Shown here: positions 43,450 to 47,790 of the stretch, in pieces | How the letters are laid out: each line of letters opens with the position of its first letter | Numbering within the stretch: position 1 is the first letter of the stretch | Assembly (NCBI RefSeq): GCF_003992625.1 | Contig: NZ_RZMW01000042.1 | Coordinates: 7,501 to 55,290, forward strand | Direction: 5' to 3' | Length of the DNA stretch: 47,790 bases | Source: Pelagibacterium lentulum | GTDB taxonomy: Bacteria; Pseudomonadota; Alphaproteobacteria; Rhizobiales; Devosiaceae | Made by a program: the position numbers and the translations under genes | Notes under the pieces: generated by a model | Databases searched by the model: none | What the model saw: the letters and a program-made list of their open reading frames with translations, nothing else | What the model was told of the DNA's origin: nothing

Positions 43450-45039
43450 CTAAACGTTGAAACGCAGGCTTTTGGCCTGCACAACGCCTTCAAGCGCTGC
43501 TATCTCATCGAGCTGTCCATCGCTCAGCACACTGTCGATCGACAAAAGCGCGATCGCATCCTTGCCCTGCTCCAGACGGCCCAGGTTGAAGTTGGCGATA
43601 TTGATGTCGAGCGTACCCAAAAGCGTGCCCAGCCGTCCGATAAATCCCGGTTTGTCCTCATTGGTGATATAGAGCATGTTTGGCGTGAGTTCGGCCTCCA
43701 GATTGATCCCCTTGACCTGAATGATCCGTGGATTGCCGCCCGAAAACACGGTCCCTGCAACGCCCCGCTCCTGCCGCTCGGTAATCACGGTGAGCCGGAT
43801 ATAGTTGTCATAGGCGCCATGCTGCTCGCGATTGACCGTTTCAACCGCAATGCCACGATCCTTGGCCAGAACCGGGGCTGAAACCATGTTCACATCGCCC
43901 AGCAATGGCTTCAACACCCCGTTGAGCGCCGCGGCCACCATCGGCTTGGTATTCAGCTCGGCGACATCGCCCTCGAACTCGATTCGGATGCCCTTGATCG
44001 CGGTTTCGGTCAATTGGCCGGCAAACGATCCCAGCATTTCCGCTAGTTTCACAAACGGGGTCAGCTTAGGCGCTTCTTCCGCCGAAATCGAGGGGAAGTT
44101 GAGCGCATTGATGACTTCGCCGGTATTGAGATAGGCCGAAATCTGCTCGGCGACCTGCAATGCGACATTTTCCTGCGCCTCGGTGGTCGAGGCACCCAGA
44201 TGGGGCGTGCAGATCACGTTCGGCATGTTAAAAAGCGGGTTTTCCTTGGCTGGCTCTTCGAGAAACACATCCAGCGCAGCGCCCGCGACCTTGCCCGATT
44301 CCAGCGCGTCTTTCAGTGCCGCCTCGTCGATCAACCCGCCACGCGCGCAATTGATAACCCGCACCCCGTCCTTCATCTTCTTGAAGGCTTCGGCATTGAG
44401 GATATTGCGCGTTGCATCGATCAGCGGGGTATGGAGCGTAATGAAATCGGCCCGCGCCAGAAGATCGTCCAGTTCCACCTTCTCGATCCCCAGATCGATA
44501 GCGCGTTCGGGCGTGAGGAACGGATCGTAAGCCACGACCTTCATCTTCAGCCCCAGCGCGCGGTCGGCAACGATCGAACCGATATTGCCCGCCCCGATCA
44601 GTCCCAGCGTCTTGTTGGTCACTTCAACGCCCATGAAGCGGTTCTTTTCCCACTTGGACGCACGGGTTGAGGCGTCGGCCTCGGGAATCTGCCGCGCCAG
44701 CGCCAGCATCAGCGAAATCGCATGTTCTGCCGTAGTGATCGAGTTGCCGAAAGGCGTGTTCATCACAATGATACCCTTGGCGGTCGCCGCCGGAATATCG
44801 ACATTGTCGACCCCGATGCCAGCCCGCCCGATCACCTTCAGGTTCGTCGCCGCCGCGAGAATCTTTTCAGTCACTTTTGTCGCCGAGCGGATCGCCAGCC
44901 CGTCATACTGCCCGATCACTTCGAGCAGCTTGTCCTTATCCTTGCCCAGATCGGGCAGGTAATCGACCTCAACCCCGTTATCCTTGAAAATCTGAACAGC
45001 CGTGGGGCTGAGCTTGTCTGAAACCAGTACCTTGGCCAT
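43450..45039 (-). CDS. serA: D-3-phosphoglycerate dehydrogenase
   Basis: 529 residues from ATG 45039, directly behind GGAGG; the frame is open upstream across an intergenic repeat but that is not coding-like. Oxidises 3-phosphoglycerate with NAD, the first step of serine synthesis. N-terminal substrate domain (MAKVLVSDKLSP), NAD domain with TLGLIGAGNIGSIVA, catalytic residues in VINCARGGLIDEAAL and NVICTPHLGASTTEAQENVA, an intervening domain and a C-terminal ACT domain (YITNEDKPGFIGRLGTLLG), which may sense serine. Second gene of serC-serA. Confidence 0.97.
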   Translation of the reverse strand: MAKVLVSDKLSPTAVQIFKDNGVEVDYLPDLGKDKDKLLEVIGQYDGLAIRSATKVTEKILAAATNLKVIGRAGIGVDNVDIPAATAKGIIVMNTPFGNSITTAEHAISLMLALARQIPEADASTRASKWEKNRFMGVEVTNKTLGLIGAGNIGSIVADRALGLKMKVVAYDPFLTPERAIDLGIEKVELDDLLARADFITLHTPLIDATRNILNAEAFKKMKDGVRVINCARGGLIDEAALKDALESGKVAGAALDVFLEEPAKENPLFNMPNVICTPHLGASTTEAQENVALQVAEQISAYLNTGEVINALNFPSISAEEAPKLTPFVKLAEMLGSFAGQLTETAIKGIRIEFEGDVAELNTKPMVAAALNGVLKPLLGDVNMVSAPVLAKDRGIAVETVNREQHGAYDNYIRLTVITERQERGVAGTVFSGGNPRIIQVKGINLEAELTPNMLYITNEDKPGFIGRLGTLLGTLDINIANFNLGRLEQGKDAIALLSIDSVLSDGQLDEIAALEGVVQAKSLRFNV

Positions 45040-45087
45040 CTTGGCCTCCATGAAATGAATATGTCTGTGACGGCGGCCTCGGAGCCC

Positions 45088-45147
45088 GTTTCCCTTCTCC
45101 CCTTGAGGGAGAAGGTGGGTCGGCGAAGCCGGGTCGGATGAGGGGTG
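45088..45147. repeat. REP-like palindromic element between serC and serA
   Basis: Hairpin CCTTCTCCC-CTTGA-GGGAGAAGG (45093-45115), then a smaller CGGC-GAA-GCCG hairpin and CGGATGAGGGG. This is the pattern of a repeat widely scattered in intergenic regions of Hyphomicrobiales, from memory. It lies inside the serC-serA transcript and could affect the ratio of the two. Confidence 0.65.
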
Positions 45148-45158
45148 CGGACGCCGAC

Positions 45159-46352
45159 CTAAGCCGCCAGTGCCGCCTTCTTTTCCTCGGCAAAAGCCCA
45201 GTCCAGCCACGGCGTCAGCGCTTTGAGGTCTGCTGTTTCCACCGTCGAACCGCACCAGATACGCAAGCCGGTGGGTGCGTCGCGATAGCCCCCGATATCG
45301 TAGGCCACGCCTTCCTTGTCGAGCCGGGCAACCAGCGCCTTGGCCAGCTTGGCCTGCGCGTCGTCATCGAGCGCGGTTACTTCCGGATCGACGATTTTCA
45401 GGCACACCGAAGTGTTGGAGCGCAGCTTTGGGTCCGCACAGAGGAAATCGATCCAATCGGTTTTTGCCACCCAATCGGCAATTGCCTTTTCATTGGCATC
45501 GGCACGGGCCTGCAGGCCCTTGAGACCGCCGACCGAAAGCCCCCATTCCATCGCATCCACAGCGTCTTCGACGCAGAGCATGGAAACGGTATTGATGGTC
45601 GCACCTTCAAAAACGTCGGCCATCAGCTTGCCGCCCTTGGTCAGGCGGAAGATTTTCGGCATCGGGCGATTGTCGGGAGTAAAGGTTTCGAGCCGCTCCA
45701 CTGCGCGGGGGGAAAGGATCAGAATACCGTGCGCCGCTTCCCCGCCCAGAACCTTCTGCCAGGAAAAGGTCACGACATCGAGCTTGGCAAAATCCATGTC
45801 CTGCGCAAAGGCCGAAGAGGTGGCATCGCAAATGGTCAGCCCTTCGCGATCCGCCGGGATCCAGTTCGCATCCGGCACACGCACGCCTGAGGTCGTACCG
45901 TTCCAGGTGAACACAACATCGCGGGTAAAATCGACCTGGGTGAGATCGGGCAGTTCGCCATATCCGGCCTTCAAAACCCGCACATCGTCGAGTTTGAGTT
46001 GCTTTTGCACGTCCGTGACCCAGCCCGAACCGAACGATTCCCAGGCCAGCATATCGACGCCGCGCGCGCCCAACATGCCCCACATCGCCATTTCTACCGC
46101 GCCGGTATCGGAGGCCGGCACGATGCCGATCAGGTAATCGTCAGGCACTTGCAAAAGTTCGCGGGTGAGATCAATGGCGCGCTTGATGCGGGCTTTCGCC
46201 GGCTTGGCGCGATGCGAACGACCGACAAGGGCGTTCTGCAATGCGTTAAGCGACCAGCCGGGACGCTTGGCACAGGGACCGGAAGAAAAATTGGGATTGG
46301 CCGGAACCACGTCCGGCTTGGCGGCACCAGCCGCTTGGGAAATATCTGTCAT
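45159..46352 (-). CDS. serC: Phosphoserine aminotransferase
   Basis: 397 residues. PLP enzyme that turns 3-phosphohydroxypyruvate into phosphoserine, the second step of serine synthesis. Family text: [36 protein letters not shown], and the PLP lysine in [23 protein letters not shown]. The N-terminus and length match the alphaproteobacterial type rather than the short E. coli one. Upstream is a serC leader RNA. A serB gene for the last step is not in the window. Confidence 0.96.
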   Translation of the reverse strand: MTDISQAAGAAKPDVVPANPNFSSGPCAKRPGWSLNALQNALVGRSHRAKPAKARIKRAIDLTRELLQVPDDYLIGIVPASDTGAVEMAMWGMLGARGVDMLAWESFGSGWVTDVQKQLKLDDVRVLKAGYGELPDLTQVDFTRDVVFTWNGTTSGVRVPDANWIPADREGLTICDATSSAFAQDMDFAKLDVVTFSWQKVLGGEAAHGILILSPRAVERLETFTPDNRPMPKIFRLTKGGKLMADVFEGATINTVSMLCVEDAVDAMEWGLSVGGLKGLQARADANEKAIADWVAKTDWIDFLCADPKLRSNTSVCLKIVDPEVTALDDDAQAKLAKALVARLDKEGVAYDIGGYRDAPTGLRIWCGSTVETADLKALTPWLDWAFAEEKKAALAA

Positions 46353-46405
46353 GTTGCTCCATCCTTGCAGATGGGTCGTCCCTCGTTGGGGAGGGATGGC
46401 CCGTC
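46353..46405 (-). ncRNA. serC leader RNA
   Basis: On the minus strand directly before serC: hairpin CCCTC-CCCAAC-GAGGG, then CCCATC-TGCAA-GGATGG ending 6 nt before the ATG and covering the likely binding site AAGGATGG. A second CCATCC (46399-46394) could pair with the same GGATGG, so two exclusive folds are possible. Position and shape fit the serC motif described in alphaproteobacteria; the ligand, if any, is not known to me. Confidence 0.65.
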
Positions 46406-46444
46406 GACGCGTTTATAGGAAGGAGGAGGGAATGGCAAGGCCGA

Positions 46445-47029
46445 CTATTGCCTCTGCGCCGTTATCGCGTGCCATTGTGTCGGCATGTCGTCATAACCGC
46501 TACCCTGCCAAGTCTGGATGTCAATGTTGGACCAGGCGCCATTGCCGTTCCAGAGGTCCAAAAGCTCGTCCCTGCTCAAGTAATTGTAATACCTTCCAAA
46601 CTTGTCATGACCTTCTCCATCTCCGCCTTTGAAGCTGGCCCAGGCGTAACCATCCGTCTTGAGCGCTTTATGGATACGGCCAACGATTTCGGGAAGCTGT
46701 ACACGCCTTGCATGCAACAGTGAGGCGCACGCATATATGCCATCATAGGCCTGGTCTGCATCAAGCTCGTGAAAAAGCATGACCCTAACCGGGAATCCTA
46801 ATAATTTTTCCGCTTCTTGTGCAAGCTCCGCGGAACCATCGGTTGCATCAACCAAGATCCCTGCGTCGAGCATCCTTTTCGCGTCAAAGCCGCTGCCTGT
46901 ACCGAGCTCCAAAACTCTCGCGCCCGACGGCATTAAAGAGATAAAACTATCAAGCCATACATTCGTGCTTGGGGTGCTCACATATTCTTGCGCATTCTCG
47001 GCATAGAACCTCAGAGTCTCATTGGTCAT
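46445..47029 (-). CDS. Class I SAM-dependent methyltransferase
   Basis: 194 residues. Motif I is VLELGTGSGFDAKRML, followed by acidic motif II VDATDGSAELAQEAEKLL and the later YDGIYACASLLHARRVQLPEI. Full Rossmann-type methyltransferase with an unknown substrate. Base use differs from its neighbours: 46561-46620 has 25 of 60 G+C, against well over half elsewhere. It sits next to a gene-free stretch, so recent arrival by transfer is plausible. Its 3' end is only 25 bp from the serC leader hairpin. Confidence 0.9.
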   Translation of the reverse strand: MTNETLRFYAENAQEYVSTPSTNVWLDSFISLMPSGARVLELGTGSGFDAKRMLDAGILVDATDGSAELAQEAEKLLGFPVRVMLFHELDADQAYDGIYACASLLHARRVQLPEIVGRIHKALKTDGYAWASFKGGDGEGHDKFGRYYNYLSRDELLDLWNGNGAWSNIDIQTWQGSGYDDMPTQWHAITAQRQ

Positions 47030-47237
47030 TGCGTTCCCTTACTAACTTGCGATGTTTTCACCATAGTCGCCCTCCTGTCCCATTGTCACCTCGGGCGAAG
47101 CATGTCCCGGCATGATCGGGGAACCCGATGCAACGTATGCGCGCCACTATCGGTTCTTGCATCGATTCTTGCCCCATTCTCTCCGTTCTAGCCGGAGCCC
47201 TCGCGCCTCTCATCCTGCTCCATCCCCTCCGTTATCG

Positions 47238-47258
47238 TCCCCGGCCTTGAGCCGGGGA
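47238..47258. repeat. REP-like hairpin 1 at the right end
   Basis: TCCCCGGC-CTTGA-GCCGGGGA, a perfect 8-bp stem. The pattern is common in alphaproteobacterial intergenic DNA. Confidence 0.6.
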
Positions 47259-47290
47259 TCTCTCTTTGCAGCGCTTGCTTGGGGCACAGA

Positions 47291-47311
47291 CCCGCGGGTC
47301 AAGCCCACGGG
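47291..47311. repeat. REP-like hairpin 2 at the right end
   Basis: CCCGCGGG-TCAAG-CCCACGGG, arms pairing with one mismatch. Shares the TCAAG/CTTGA loop with hairpin 1. Confidence 0.5.
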
Positions 47312-47636
47312 CGAAACAGAGAAGCATTGCCAAAAAACTTATCCCCGCTTCTCCAAGTGCACTTATTCTTGCTCTCACGGCCGCACCGAGGACGAGGATG
47401 CATACGAGCTTCCGGTGAGGGTGAGATTGGAGAAGGGAGGAGCTTGGGTTTGAGCCTGGAACCCATTGGCCTCCGGGCACTCTGGTCTTGTCTGCCAGGC
47501 TGGTTCGGGTCCGATGGGGTCGCCCAGCGGAGGCCGGAACGTCACCGAGGCCAGCCACAGGACGCCTGTGGTAACCGGGGAAACCCGGCGGGGATTGGCC
47601 CCAGCCCGAGCGGACGCCACGCCACAAATCCCGAGC

Positions 47637-47698
47637 GCATGGGGCGATGATCGCTTCATAAAATAATTTCAGTATGCGGAGCACTCATCGCCCCATGC
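47637..47698. repeat. 14-bp perfect inverted repeat around an AT-rich loop
   Basis: GCATGGGGCGATGA (47637-47650) and TCATCGCCCCATGC (47685-47698) enclose 34 bases with AAATAATTT at their middle. Could be a miniature mobile element, a hairpin of an RNA or a regulator site. Confidence 0.6.
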
Positions 47699-47790
47699 CG
47701 TCCATCTCTCTCGCTCAACCGAGGCCGCTGGCCGTCGGGCGCTTTGACATGGCTGAACAAGGAGTATGCCGACATCGCGTGAAGCCTCTC

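Larger units (their letters stand above)
47030..47790. other. 761-bp right-end stretch with no convincing gene
   Basis: Several overlapping open frames on both strands (for example 47232-47684 minus, 47375-47659 minus, 47279-47650 plus), none with a binding site or family features. The stretch contains three hairpin-forming elements listed separately. It may be a decayed region, a dispersed repeat or an unrecognised RNA gene. Confidence 0.6.

Noticed and set aside
45040-45255. Upstream extension of SerA by 72 codons
   Set aside because: Crosses the REP-like repeat and the end of serC; GGAGG points to ATG 45039.
47232-47684. 150-codon minus-strand open frame at the right end
   Set aside because: Covers two hairpins, no binding site, composition unlike a protein; kept only as a question in the findings.
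1-47790. tRNA, rRNA, CRISPR, prophage or insertion-sequence genes
   Set aside because: None seen by eye: no cloverleaf arms, no regular repeat-spacer pattern, no transposase or integrase motifs.

Overview
The window (about 48 kb, roughly 60% G+C by eye) is a chromosomal segment of an alphaproteobacterium. A Hyphomicrobiales member is the best fit and a Devosiaceae-like one is possible, but I cannot fix the genus. Pointers are the CtrA/ChpT/SciP cell-cycle regulators, a Caulobacter-type fliF-fliG-fliH-fliN-flbD cluster, EipA (DUF1134), a serC leader RNA ahead of serC-serA, and the rluD-rpoH pair. Nearly everything looks like vertically inherited core genome. I saw no rRNA, tRNA, CRISPR array, prophage or intact insertion sequence.

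Layout. 1-3.4 kb: ribonucleotide reductase nrdA (5' end outside the window) and nrdB; NrdB lacks the radical tyrosine and looks like a class Ic subunit. 3.5-6.5 kb: an exported four-cysteine protein, ExbB, two ExbD proteins and a TonB-like protein, preceded by a 25-bp palindrome. 6.6-9 kb: a ring-cleaving dioxygenase-like VOC protein, a 57-residue membrane protein and mnmA. 9-19.6 kb: flagellar genes fliK, flgD, fliF, fliG, fliH, fliN, flbD, flhA, with the CtrA inhibitor gene sciP between flgD and fliF. A sigma-54 promoter match precedes fliK and a CtrA-like box precedes fliF. 19.6-25.3 kb: a coiled-coil membrane protein, eipA, a YHS-domain protein, chpT, a CheY-like regulator, a DUF2867 protein and a DUF2189 membrane protein. 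25.4-28.2 kb: ctrA divergent from fliI-fliJ, across an AT-rich 406-bp control region. 28.3-35.5 kb: MAPEG protein, MmcQ/YjbR protein, sdaA, an EamA transporter, purA and a large acidic bitopic membrane protein. 35.5-39.6 kb: thiamine transporter thiB-thiP-thiQ under a TPP riboswitch, divergent from thiamine pyrophosphokinase. 39.6-43.4 kb: a CNNM/CorC-type protein, rpoH, rluD and a small membrane protein. 43.4-46.4 kb: serC and serA behind the serC leader. 46.4-47.8 kb: a low-G+C methyltransferase gene and a gene-free, repeat-containing stretch.

How they fit together. ChpT passes phosphate to CtrA, SciP restrains CtrA, CtrA is expected to start the fliF operon, and that operon makes FlbD, which with sigma-54 should fire later genes such as fliK-flgD. 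Much of this circuit and many of its flagellar targets therefore lie within about 19 kb. The strongest leads for follow-up are the class Ic-like NrdB, the exported protein and palindrome of the TonB operon, the control regions of ctrA/fliI and fliK, the alternative pairing in the serC leader, the acidic bitopic protein after purA, and the odd right end of the window.
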